Shown piece after piece: positions 7,615 through 14,216 of a DNA stretch of 18,349 nt. The stretch spans positions 1 to 18,349 of the forward strand of contig CAURED010000030.1 of the NCBI GenBank assembly GCA_963524205.1. The letters run 5' to 3'. How positions within the stretch are numbered: the stretch's first letter is position 1; each line of letters begins with the position of its first letter. The notes under the pieces are model-generated. The model saw nothing but the letters and a program-made list of their open reading frames with translations. It did no database searches and was not told the origin of the DNA. Position numbers and translations under genes: made by a program. The stretch comes from Aminipila sp963524205 (GTDB taxonomy: Bacteria > Bacillota > Clostridia > Peptostreptococcales > Anaerovoracaceae).

Positions 7615-8430
7615 CTACAATTGTCGTATTCTTTCCTTTATCTTTGATAAATGTTCTCCATTTTTAATCGATTTAAAATCTGGAAAAGCCTTTATTAATC
7701 TCCTTTGTCCAAAGAAGCGTCTTTCAATTTCTTCCTCATACGCTTTTTTCAGCTCACTTTTAAAGACTTCTGCCTTTTTCTCTAATTCCTCTTTAAGTTC
7801 CTCTGACCGTTCCTTAACCACTTCTGACTTTTCTTTTATAACCGTTACGCTTTCATAAATATTCTCACCCAGCTCATTAGAGACCATTCTAAGTTTTTCA
7901 CTTATTTCATTCAAATGTGCCAATTGTTTATTTAAGTTGTTTACAGTAATAACAGTTTCAATTACGTCTATTAGTATTACTGTCAATAGCAGCGTCAGTA
8001 ATGTTTTTCCTATTACTAAAGGAATATCAGCTACAATCGTGCTCATAACTGGATGTATCACATCCATAATAATAATACAAGCCAACCCCCACAAAATAGA
8101 AAATTTAAGGCATATGTATCCATTTAGATTAAATGGCATTTTCGAATAATCCCACCACTTACCGTGAAATATTTTTTCTAATGCAAATCCCGTAACACAC
8201 TCCAGGGCAGAAGTTAATAATACCGCGCCCAAAAATAACAGTACTTTGTTGTGCATAAGAGGGGTTAAACAGACTATAACAATGATCATTCCAAATCCAT
8301 AAATAGGGCAAACAGGTCCATTTAAAAAACCTCTATTCACAAACTTACCTGAATTTACTGCTGCATATGCTACTTCTATACACCAGCCTAGAAAGCCATA
8401 GATTACAAAATAGCATAAATACTCATACAT
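7615..8430 (-). CDS. PF06541 family membrane protein ('putative ABC-transporter type IV')
   Basis: 271 residues with about five transmembrane helices (near 4-22, 42-58, 64-86, 106-124 and 138-160). The family signature KWWDYSKMPFNLNGYICL (91-108) is followed by FSILWG (110-115). The C-terminal 105 residues are a charged, lysine/glutamate-rich segment (about 165-235) predicted to be coiled coil and cytoplasmic. The Pfam family name implies an ABC transporter, but no ATPase motif is present here or nearby, and the function is not established. The start at 8430 has GGAGGGG upstream. It leads a two-gene operon with xth. Confidence 0.8.
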   Translation of the reverse strand: MYEYLCYFVIYGFLGWCIEVAYAAVNSGKFVNRGFLNGPVCPIYGFGMIIVIVCLTPLMHNKVLLFLGAVLLTSALECVTGFALEKIFHGKWWDYSKMPFNLNGYICLKFSILWGLACIIIMDVIHPVMSTIVADIPLVIGKTLLTLLLTVILIDVIETVITVNNLNKQLAHLNEISEKLRMVSNELGENIYESVTVIKEKSEVVKERSEELKEELEKKAEVFKSELKKAYEEEIERRFFGQRRLIKAFPDFKSIKNGEHLSKIKERIRQL

Positions 8431-8478
8431 AAGTTGGCCCCTCCGTTCCTATTGATAAATTTAATTCAAGTTCTATAG

Positions 8479-9018
8479 TTAAATATACACAAAACCGTAC
8501 AACGTATAACACTCCTTAATCCATGTTTCGATTGCTTGTGCCAGTATAAATTGCTGCTGCAACACTGCTTTTCCGGTTTCTGGTATCTCTGGCATATTTC
8601 CCTTGGAATTAATATTTTCTTGGAGGTATGATTTTAATATTCTAATGTTATTTTGAATATTTATTAAACATGATTGCCGATTTTCTGGTGTAAGGCTGTC
8701 CAAATTTACAATAACTGCATTGAAATCCAGAAAAATATTAATAGGTTGTGACGCAATTTCCATCATTAAATTCTCAAACTGCTTTTCTCCAGCATCTGTT
8801 AAAGAATAGACAGCCTTTTCCGCCATCTTTCCCTCTTTGACCATAGTGCTTTTAATATACCCTTTTTTCTCCAGTTGAATTACTTTTTTATAAATTGAAG
8901 GGGTACTAATTTTAACCCACTGGGATATATTGCGATACTCTACTAATTTTTGAATGTCATAAGCACTTAATGGCTCTTTTTTTACTATTCCTAATACAAT
9001 CAAATCAATTGTTGCCAT
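8479..9018 (-). CDS. PadR-family transcriptional regulator
   Basis: 179 residues. The N-terminal winged helix (about 1-80) contains MATIDLIVLGIVKKEPLSAYDIQKLVE, PSIYKKVIQLEKKGYIKS as the recognition helix, and KAVYSLTDAGEKQFENLM as wing and linker. The rest is the helical dimerisation and effector domain of the Vir_act_alpha_C kind. PadR repressors commonly control an adjacent multidrug efflux gene, and here the MATE gene is divergent. I chose the ATG at 9018, 7 nt after AAGGAGA; an upstream in-frame start at 9051 lies within the operator region. The palindrome at 9047-9075 overlaps its own promoter region, consistent with autorepression. Confidence 0.92.
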   Translation of the reverse strand: MATIDLIVLGIVKKEPLSAYDIQKLVEYRNISQWVKISTPSIYKKVIQLEKKGYIKSTMVKEGKMAEKAVYSLTDAGEKQFENLMMEIASQPINIFLDFNAVIVNLDSLTPENRQSCLINIQNNIRILKSYLQENINSKGNMPEIPETGKAVLQQQFILAQAIETWIKECYTLYGFVYI

Positions 9019-9046
9019 AAAAAGTCTCCTTTTCCATCTTATCCTT

Positions 9047-9075
9047 GACATATACTATAATTTATAGTATATGTC
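9047..9075. promoter_or_regulatory. 29-bp perfect palindrome, probable PadR operator 1
   Basis: Two 14-bp arms are exact reverse complements around a central base at 9061; the inner part reads ATACTATAA-T-TTATAGTAT. The site lies just upstream of the padR-type gene. Its centre is exactly 30 bp from the centre of the second palindrome. Confidence 0.8.
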
Positions 9076-9082
9076 TTCTCGT

Positions 9083-9099
9083 TACTATAAATTATAGTA
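9083..9099. promoter_or_regulatory. 17-bp perfect palindrome, probable PadR operator 2
   Basis: TACTATAA-A-TTATAGTA, centred on 9091 and sharing the arm TACTATAA with operator 1. It lies directly before a TATAAT hexamer (9103-9108) that should serve the MATE gene, so a bound repressor would block that promoter. Confidence 0.78.
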
Positions 9100-9141
9100 T
9101 TATATAATATAACTTATGTCAAGAGAAAAGGAGTGTTGAAC

Positions 9142-10533
9142 ATGAATGAAAGTAACAAAAAAATTGTATTATTGGGAACTTCCCCAATACCTAAAGCGCT
9201 CTTAGCCATGGGACTACCAACCATGATCGGTATGATGATAAATGCATTATACAATTTGGTAGATGCCTATTTTGTTGGCGGACTTGGAACAAGTCAAATG
9301 GGCGCTATATCCGTAGCCTTTCCGCTTGGACAGTTCGTTGTTGGTTTAGGGCTATTGTTTGGAAATGGTGCGGCTTCCTATATTGCCAGACTACTAGGAC
9401 ATGGTGACAAAGAAAAAGCAGGAAAAGTGACCAGTACCGCTCTTTATAGTAGTGTTTTAGTCGGGGCAGTAATTATAATTGGTGTTATGATTTTTTTAAA
9501 TCCTATACTTAAACTTCTGGGTGCGACAGATAGCATAATTCCATATGCAGTAACTTATACAAGTATTTATGTAATTTCATCTATTTTTACCGTATTTAAT
9601 GTCACGATGAATAATATTGTTACAAGTGAGGGTGCTGCAAAAACTACCATGTGTACAATGCTTATAGGCGCAGTATTAAACATGGTTTTAGACCCTATTT
9701 TTATTTATACTCTGGGTATGGGCGTAGCTGGTGCCGCTTTTGCAACAGCTATTTCTCAAATCGTTTCTACCCTAGTTTATATCCGCTACATTTTAAGTAA
9801 AAAAAGTGTCTTCAGCTTTCGTATAAAGGAGTGCTGCTTTTCAAAGGAAATCATGTCAGAAATATTAAAGATAGGTATACCAACCTTAATATTTCAGCTA
9901 TTAACAAGTCTTGCCATTACTCTTACAAACATGGAGGCTGCAAAATATGGTGATTCTGTAATTGCTGGAATGGGCGCCGTAACACGAATTATTTCTTTAG
10001 GGAGTCTAATAGTATTTGGATTTATTAAAGGTTTCCAACCAATCGCAGGGTATAATTTTGGAGCAAAAAATTATGACAGATTACATGAAGCAATAAAAAC
10101 CGCTGTATTATGGTCAACTGTATTCTGTGTAATCCTTGGATTAATATTGGTTTTATTCCCAACGACTATTATTTCTCAATTCACTAAAGGTGATACTGTG
10201 TTCATTGAAATTGGTCAAAACTCACTTAGAGCTAACGGTCTATCATTTATGCTATTTGGTTTCTGTACCGTATATTCATCACTATTCCTTGCTTTAGGAA
10301 AAGCAAAAGAAGGATGTTTATTAGGTATATGTAGACAAGGTATTTGTTTTATACCCGTCATTCTTATTATTCCGATGATTTGGGGATTAAACGGCATTCT
10401 TTATGCACAACCAATTGCAGATGTAATTGCCGCTATTATTGCAGCATTTATGTCTATACGACTTTCTAAGGAATTAGCTACTCTAAAATCATATTCAGTT
10501 TTAACTGCAAATGGGCACCACGATTTAGTTTAA
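9142..10533 (+). CDS. MATE-family multidrug efflux transporter
   Basis: 463 residues with about 12 hydrophobic segments arranged as two similar halves. MGLPTMIGMMINALYNLVDAYFVGGLG near the start is the classic MATE entry with N-x-x-D-A. GLLFGNGAASYIARLLGHGDKEKA and the second-half FGFIKGFQPIAGYNFGAKNYDRL are also family signatures. It exports cationic or drug-like compounds using a Na+ or H+ gradient. I chose ATG 9142, with AAAGGAG 9 nt upstream; upstream GTG and TTG codons are too near that site. It is divergent from a PadR regulator and probably repressed by it. Confidence 0.95.
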   Translation: MNESNKKIVLLGTSPIPKALLAMGLPTMIGMMINALYNLVDAYFVGGLGTSQMGAISVAFPLGQFVVGLGLLFGNGAASYIARLLGHGDKEKAGKVTSTALYSSVLVGAVIIIGVMIFLNPILKLLGATDSIIPYAVTYTSIYVISSIFTVFNVTMNNIVTSEGAAKTTMCTMLIGAVLNMVLDPIFIYTLGMGVAGAAFATAISQIVSTLVYIRYILSKKSVFSFRIKECCFSKEIMSEILKIGIPTLIFQLLTSLAITLTNMEAAKYGDSVIAGMGAVTRIISLGSLIVFGFIKGFQPIAGYNFGAKNYDRLHEAIKTAVLWSTVFCVILGLILVLFPTTIISQFTKGDTVFIEIGQNSLRANGLSFMLFGFCTVYSSLFLALGKAKEGCLLGICRQGICFIPVILIIPMIWGLNGILYAQPIADVIAAIIAAFMSIRLSKELATLKSYSVLTANGHHDLV

Positions 10534-10544
10534 AATTCATATGC

Positions 10545-10572
10545 AAAACCGCAGATACATATCTGCGGTTTT
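10545..10572. terminator. Terminator between the MATE gene and cotJC
   Basis: Perfect 12-bp stem AAAACCGCAGAT / ATCTGCGGTTTT with loop ACAT, ending in a T run on either strand. It lies between the convergent ends of the MATE gene (+) and the last cotJC segment (-) and probably serves both. Confidence 0.9.
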
Positions 10573-10633
10573 TCTACTTATTTAAATTCAAAAAAGTAAT
10601 TGTCAAATATCCATGACTGTTTTTCTCTGCAAA

Positions 10634-10877
10634 CTATTCAACACTCTTTTTATTTTTTTCTTTGACACTGTATGGTGTAGGCCGCATTGCTCTGTCAAAT
10701 TCTGGATTGAAAGCATAGAAATTTCTACTATCTAAGTTATCCTGAACAACTCTTAAAGCTTCACCAAATCTCTGGAAGTGAACAACTTCACGTGCTCTTA
10801 AGAACTTAATTGGTTCGATTACATCTGGGTCGTCTGCTAGTCTTAGGATATTATCATATGTTGTTCGCGCCTTCTGC
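10634..10877 (-). CDS. cotJC: cotJC segment 3 (C-terminal part of Mn-catalase-like spore coat protein)
   Basis: This segment encodes residues 136 (last base of the codon) to 216 of the reassembled protein: QKARTTYDNILRLADD, then FLRAREVVHFQRFGEAL with H169, and a hydrophilic tail ending KEKNKKSVE. It carries the last manganese ligand, H169, and the second helix pair of the ferritin-like domain. It has no start of its own. The frame continues upstream into E2 for 14 codons and an ATG, but those residues do not resemble CotJC and overlap the recombinase gene. Joining the codon at E136 to segment 2 gives DMAAEQKARTTYDN, as in intact CotJC proteins. The stop at 10634 is followed by the shared terminator. 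Confidence 0.9.
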
Positions 10878-10883
10878 TCTGCT
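10878..10883 (-). repeat. E2 core repeat at the segment-3 side (attachment site)
   Basis: AGCAGA on the - strand, matching 13906-13911. A second AGCAGA overlaps it by one base (10873-10878), but only recombination at this copy keeps the cotJC frame. The core encodes the end of A134, A135 and the first two bases of the E136 codon. Confidence 0.75.
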
Positions 10884-10908
10884 ACGACTTTATAAGAGCA
10901 ACTACTTT

Positions 10909-12462
10909 TTAAAAATTCCAATGTATTTCAACTGAAACAACTCCTGTTTTTGTATCTTTTTTACCAATATAGATACAATCAATTAACTGTTCTACAATTA
11001 TTCTATCCAGCTTTTTTAAATTGGTGTAACACTCGATTAATTGCCTTTTATCATCTTCGCTCTGCAGCTTATCGGCTATGTTATTAATCTCATGTCGGGT
11101 CTCTTGTAGTAATTGTAACATCTTGTTTTTTTCATCATAAAAATTTTGTGAAAACTCCATGTATTGATCTATGGTGATAAGCTTTTTAACTTTGTCAAGA
11201 TACAGTTCATTTGCTGCCTTTGTATATTCCCTTATTTTATCCTGATAAGTTTTAACTGCACTCTCTAGTTTCATTTTCTTCTCAATCATGCCACTTCCAA
11301 TATCTATATTTTTTTCAATGTGCTCCTTGTCAATATAAATACTAATCATGGAATTAATCTCTGCCAATACCGTTTCTTCCAACTTGTCTACTGAAATAAA
11401 CGCACCAATGCAAGCATTTTTTGATACATACCTTGTTGAACATTTCAAGTAATGTCTGTCATGATTCTTACTGCTTCTCAGTGTGTAACCACAATTACTG
11501 CACTTTACTTTTCTCGCAAATAGTCCTATTTTGCCAGAAGTAAAGGGTTTTACCTTTTGGTTAATTATGTCTTGCACTTTATTCCATAGTTCTCTGTCTA
11601 TTATAGGTTCATGGGTACCTTCAACAACATACCATTCTTCTTTTGGTCTTGGTTTGTTTTTCTTACTCTTATAGGATACACTCCCATATTTACCCTGCAC
11701 CATATTGCCAATATATATCTCATTAACAAGCATATCAGCTATAGCATAATACTTCCATAAGGTGCTATTCTTTGATTCCGGCTGCTTATAACGTAGTCCC
11801 TTTAATCTTTTATACTCTGTTGGATTGGGTATATCTCTGTCGTTTAAAATCCTTGCTATGGCAGATTTACCATACCCTTGAGAAAAGAGTATGAAAACCT
11901 CTCTAACAACTTCAGCAGCTTCTTCATCAATGATTAACTTACCTTTCTGCTCTGGATTTTTCTTATATCCGTAGAGGGCAAACGCTCCAATATGTATGCC
12001 TTTTTTTCGCTTGTCAATGAGTACGCTTTTAATGTTATCTGACATATCCTCTAAGTACCATTCATTTACCAGACCATTTATCTGCCTCGATTTCTTGTTC
12101 CCCTTGTTTTGTGTATCTGCATTGTCAACAATACTTACAAATCGTATGCCCCATACTGGAAATAATCCGTGAATATACTTTTCCACCAATTCAAGTTCCC
12201 TTGTAAATCTTGACTGTGTTTTGCATAGTACGATGTCAAATTTGTGTTGCTCTGCATCAAACAACAGTTTTCTAAATTCTGGTCTTGTTCTGTCTGCTCC
12301 AGTGTAATCATCATCACTATAGATTCTATAAATCTCCCAGTTTTGCTCTACTGCATGCTGCACAAGCATCGATTTCTGATTTTGAATGCTTTCACTATCG
12401 TCATTTTCTGTATGTTTATTTCGATCCTCCTCTGATAGTCTACAATAAATAGCTACTTTCAT
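10909..12462 (-). CDS. Large serine recombinase of element E2
   Basis: 517 residues. The resolvase catalytic domain (about 1-150) has S10 in YCRLSEED, R8, and CKTQSRFTREL with R85/R88. A recombinase domain (about 160-300) includes GYGKSAIARILNDRDIPNP and EGTHEPIIDRELWNKVQ. The zinc ribbon has C321, C324, C341 and C351, and a coiled coil (about 370-470) precedes a beta C-terminus. All parts of an active enzyme are present. Such enzymes join attP and attB with no high-energy cofactor, and with a directionality factor also excise. Its stop is 25 bp from the left attachment core, so its own site lies just beyond its 3' end. The start has AAGGAGA upstream. It is probably the enzyme that removes E2, as SpoIVCA removes skin in Bacillus subtilis; it is not closely similar to the E1 enzyme. 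Confidence 0.95.
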   Translation of the reverse strand: MKVAIYCRLSEEDRNKHTENDDSESIQNQKSMLVQHAVEQNWEIYRIYSDDDYTGADRTRPEFRKLLFDAEQHKFDIVLCKTQSRFTRELELVEKYIHGLFPVWGIRFVSIVDNADTQNKGNKKSRQINGLVNEWYLEDMSDNIKSVLIDKRKKGIHIGAFALYGYKKNPEQKGKLIIDEEAAEVVREVFILFSQGYGKSAIARILNDRDIPNPTEYKRLKGLRYKQPESKNSTLWKYYAIADMLVNEIYIGNMVQGKYGSVSYKSKKNKPRPKEEWYVVEGTHEPIIDRELWNKVQDIINQKVKPFTSGKIGLFARKVKCSNCGYTLRSSKNHDRHYLKCSTRYVSKNACIGAFISVDKLEETVLAEINSMISIYIDKEHIEKNIDIGSGMIEKKMKLESAVKTYQDKIREYTKAANELYLDKVKKLITIDQYMEFSQNFYDEKNKMLQLLQETRHEINNIADKLQSEDDKRQLIECYTNLKKLDRIIVEQLIDCIYIGKKDTKTGVVSVEIHWNF

Positions 12463-12545
12463 AGTTTTTTATCTCCTTAATTTTTTGCTGATAAAAAACA
12501 AATCTTTATTGGCTAAATTATAGCCATATCATTATAATTAATAAA

Positions 12546-12689
12546 TTATCTCATTTTACCAATGCAGCTTTTATTTCTTTCTGATTCTTTAATTAACTGA
12601 ACAAATTTATTATTAAATTCAATTTTAATAATATCTTTATTGCTGTTTTTAAAGATATTACTGCAAACAATTTGAATTTCTTTTGCCAT
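12546..12689 (-). CDS. 47-aa ORF upstream of the E2 recombinase
   Basis: A small ORF (MAKEIQIVCSN..., ending CIGKMR) starting 10 nt or so after a GGGGGG ribosome site and ending 83 bp before the E2 recombinase start on the same strand. It is lysine-rich with two cysteines (C9, C42) and a central IKIEFNNKFVQLIKES helix or strand. I do not recognise it. Its position in front of the recombinase makes it a candidate recombination directionality factor or regulator. A small hairpin (TGGCTA/TAGCCA, 12510-12526) lies between the two genes. Confidence 0.5.
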   Translation of the reverse strand: MAKEIQIVCSNIFKNSNKDIIKIEFNNKFVQLIKESERNKSCIGKMR

Positions 12690-12809
12690 ATCAATCCCCC
12701 CAATATGTAATATATTTTTATATCTATAATTTATATCTACATTCTAATTTGTGTAATATTTAATTATATAAATACTACTATATATTATGATTAAATTATG
12801 GAGGTATTT

Positions 12810-13727
12810 ATGATAACAAAACTTGATTATGTACGTCAATCTTTAGAATTACATTTATTTTTTACTAGGATTATGAAAGAGCATTCATTTTTCTTAGAAA
12901 TAGGTTTTACTCCAAAGAATAAAGACTTCTCAGATGCTGCCAACGAATTCAGAATTGCTTTTGATCAAGTATTAGCAGAGGTTATATATTTGTCTGATAA
13001 TACTATGAGTAACGATTTTTTGAATTCAGAAGAATTTGTTACGCCTTATACTTTAAAAGCAGAGGAGGCCTCAGCATTTTATACTGGTGTACCAATAAAT
13101 ACAGAACTTACCATTCGCGAATCTCAATTAACTGGTAGGCAATTATACAATTTGGATAATCTTCCAGAACAAAAAGTTTATATGATAAATAATAAAGTAA
13201 TGGAATTATTAAAAGGATTAATAGATTTCAAAACCAAAGTTTTAAAAGGTGTCATTTCCTGTAAAATGTTTACTGTTAACTATCCTCTTTTAATAGAACA
13301 TATTCTACGTGAAGCGAAACTGTATTACATACTTATTCAAAGATTGCAAGATAAACAAGAAATAAGCATTGAAAAGGAAGCTATTGAACAGGAAATATTT
13401 TGGAACAGAATTATGGCTGAACATTCCCTTTTTATTCGAGGACTTTTAGATCCCACTGAAAATGATTTACTTATAGCTGCAAATAATTTTGGTAATGAAT
13501 TTAACCAATTATATGAAGAATCAAAAGAGGCAATGGATCAGACCCTGCTTCTTTCAAAAGTAACGAATGAGAGCTTAAAAGCTACAATTGATATTAGTAA
13601 TTTCAATGCTCAAGGTACCCAGGGTATTTTAGATTGTAAGATTAAATCCATTATTATTCCGCTATTGGGCGATCATGTATTAAGAGAATCAAACCATTTT
13701 ATAAGATTATTAAAGAAGTATGTATAA
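12810..13727 (+). CDS. DUF2935 ferritin-like helical protein, cargo of E2
   Basis: 305 residues made of two homologous halves. FFTRIMKEHSFFLE (17-30) matches FWNRIMAEHSLFIR (187-200), each followed by 'DAANEF / AANNFGNEF', and YPLLIEHILREAKLY (158-172) matches IPLLGDHVLRESNHF near the end. Repeated E-H and H-x-x-x-E pairs in amphipathic helices are what DUF2935 proteins show; their known structures are ferritin-like bundles with a metal site. The biochemical role is unknown. I chose ATG 12810, 5 nt after GGAGGT, rather than 12798. The gene is the only cargo of E2, is transcribed opposite to the recombinase and ends in its own terminator. If E2 is lost in the mother cell, this gene is lost there too unless the excised circle persists. 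Confidence 0.85.
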   Translation: MITKLDYVRQSLELHLFFTRIMKEHSFFLEIGFTPKNKDFSDAANEFRIAFDQVLAEVIYLSDNTMSNDFLNSEEFVTPYTLKAEEASAFYTGVPINTELTIRESQLTGRQLYNLDNLPEQKVYMINNKVMELLKGLIDFKTKVLKGVISCKMFTVNYPLLIEHILREAKLYYILIQRLQDKQEISIEKEAIEQEIFWNRIMAEHSLFIRGLLDPTENDLLIAANNFGNEFNQLYEESKEAMDQTLLLSKVTNESLKATIDISNFNAQGTQGILDCKIKSIIIPLLGDHVLRESNHFIRLLKKYV

Positions 13728-13732
13728 AAAGT

Positions 13733-13760
13733 AAAAAGCTAATGAAATCATTAGCTTTTT
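13733..13760 (+). terminator. Terminator of the DUF2935 gene
   Basis: Perfect 12-bp stem AAAAAGCTAATG / CATTAGCTTTTT with loop AAAT and a following T-rich tract, starting 5 bp after the stop codon. Confidence 0.9.
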
Positions 13761-13765
13761 ATTTT

Positions 13766-13906
13766 TTATTTTCCAATATCATCCCAGTGCTCCTTTAATT
13801 CACTTAATTCTGAAAATACCCCCGCTTTATCTTTAGCCTCGATATAACCCTTAACTCTTGCGATATTGGTTTGCCCGCTTATTTTGTTCTTATGAAGGCG
13901 CACCAT
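13766..13906 (-). CDS. 46-aa ORF starting inside the right attachment site of E2
   Basis: MVRLHKNKISGQTNIARVKG..., 46 residues, ending KEHWDDIGK. The composition (charged helices, one Trp, acidic C-terminus) looks like a real protein rather than a random frame. Its ATG uses the last base of the AGCAGA core and overlaps the end of the truncated cotJC segment-2 frame by 13-16 nt, in another frame. There is no good ribosome site of its own (only GGAAG 12 nt upstream), so translation could depend on coupling to the cotJC frame. Being on the cotJ strand, it would be transcribed from the cotJ promoter once E1 has left. I do not recognise the family; a directionality factor is one possibility. Confidence 0.45.
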   Translation of the reverse strand: MVRLHKNKISGQTNIARVKGYIEAKDKAGVFSELSELKEHWDDIGK

Positions 13907-13911
13907 CTGCT
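13906..13911 (-). repeat. E2 core repeat at the segment-2 side (attachment site)
   Basis: AGCAGA on the - strand, the partner of 10878-10883. To its left (inside E2) the sequence reads TGGTGCGCC, and to its right is the cotJC sequence GATATGGC. The short identity is typical of large serine recombinases, whose sites share only a short crossover core. Confidence 0.75.
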
Positions 13912-14107
13912 GCCATATCTTCCATTAAATCTGTAATGGCATCACCTTTTGAGGCAAAGCATGTTGCATCAAAAGGAACACCGGCTGCAGAAACAGTATA
14001 TATACCTGTAGTATGATCTACAAAATAATCCTGAAATCCTGCTGCTTTAATCTGTTCAATTGTCAAACCTCTTGTAAGTTGATGTACAATAGTAGCAATC
14101 ATTTCAA
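13906..14107 (-). CDS. cotJC: cotJC segment 2 (middle part)
   Basis: It encodes residues 69-135 plus two bases of codon 136 of the reassembled protein: FEMIATIVHQLTRGLTIEQI, YFVDHTTGIYTVSAAGVPFDATCFASKGD and LMEDMAA. This aligns with the middle of CotJC (EMIATMVYKLT, AAGVPF, KGD). It starts directly after H68 and stops within the codon of E136, so it contains no complete ligand codon itself. As it stands the frame runs on into E2 and stops after DGAPS. The first in-frame ATG (14102) has no ribosome site, so this is not an independent gene. It is the only gene sequence separating the two elements. Confidence 0.9.
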
Positions 14108-14120
14108 AGTGCCCAATTTC
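14108..14120 (-). repeat. E1 core repeat at the segment-2 side (attachment site)
   Basis: GAAATTGGGCACT on the - strand, identical over 13 bp to 17250-17262. Upstream inside E1, ATCGGTA also occurs near the core, as it does in cotJC segment 1, but with a 2-bp different spacing. Confidence 0.88.
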
Positions 14121-14131
14121 AATAGGATACC

Positions 14132-14140
14132 GATGATGTC
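14132..14140. repeat. Left half of a split inverted repeat at the E1 ends
   Basis: GACATCATC on the - strand. Its partner GATGATATC lies at 17241-17249 on the - strand at the other end of E1. They would face each other at 8 of 9 positions around the core once E1 is circular, as expected for recombinase half-sites of attP. Confidence 0.5.
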
Positions 14141-14176
14141 ATAACCCTGGTGAATAGGCTTGTCCTTATCTTTCAT

Positions 14177-14213
14177 ATCAAAGAGATTAGCGCAATATTT
14201 TAATCTCTTTGAT
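14177..14213 (-). terminator. 13-bp perfect inverted repeat after the E1 cargo gene
   Basis: ATCAAAGAGATTA (14177-14189) pairs with TAATCTCTTTGAT (14201-14213) across an 11-nt loop, 3 bp beyond the stop of the 195-aa gene. No T run follows on the - strand, so termination is likely but not certain. Confidence 0.6.
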
Positions 14214-14216
14214 CAA

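Larger units (their letters stand above)
10878..13905. mobile_element. E2: 3028-bp skin-like intervening element in cotJC
   Basis: This segment separates cotJC segments 2 and 3 and is bounded by 6-bp direct repeats (AGCAGA on the - strand). Its content is a large serine recombinase at the outer left end (10909-12462, -), a 47-aa ORF upstream of it, a DUF2935 ferritin-like cargo gene (+), and a 46-aa ORF (-) that begins inside the right attachment site. Deleting exactly these bases joins MEDMAA to EQKART in frame. There are no structural phage genes, so it is a minimal excisable element rather than a prophage. Known skin elements are removed in the mother cell during sporulation; the same behaviour is inferred here. 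It lies in the opposite orientation to E1. Confidence 0.87.

Noticed and set aside
10878..10921. The first 14 codons of a 95-aa ORF ending at 10634
   Set aside because: They lie inside E2, overlap the recombinase end and do not resemble CotJC. The frame is open there by chance; the real segment begins at E136.
12244..12435. 63-aa + strand ORF within the E2 recombinase gene
   Set aside because: It is antisense to the conserved resolvase domain, with no ribosome site.
12690..12809. Sigma-K-like -10 (CATAATATA on the - strand) before the E2 small ORF and recombinase
   Set aside because: The matching -35 is badly spaced (13 bp) and the region is extremely A+T-rich, so such matches arise by chance. 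Not called.
13890..14102. A stand-alone 70-aa gene starting at ATG 14102
   Set aside because: It has no ribosome site and its residues are the middle of CotJC, preceded in frame by F-E and the E1 core. It is a segment of the split gene.
14099..14176. 25-aa ORF reading MKDKDKPIHQGYDIIGI and onward at the left end of E1
   Set aside because: No ribosome site; it overlaps the attachment core and most of it is att-region sequence. Too weak to call.
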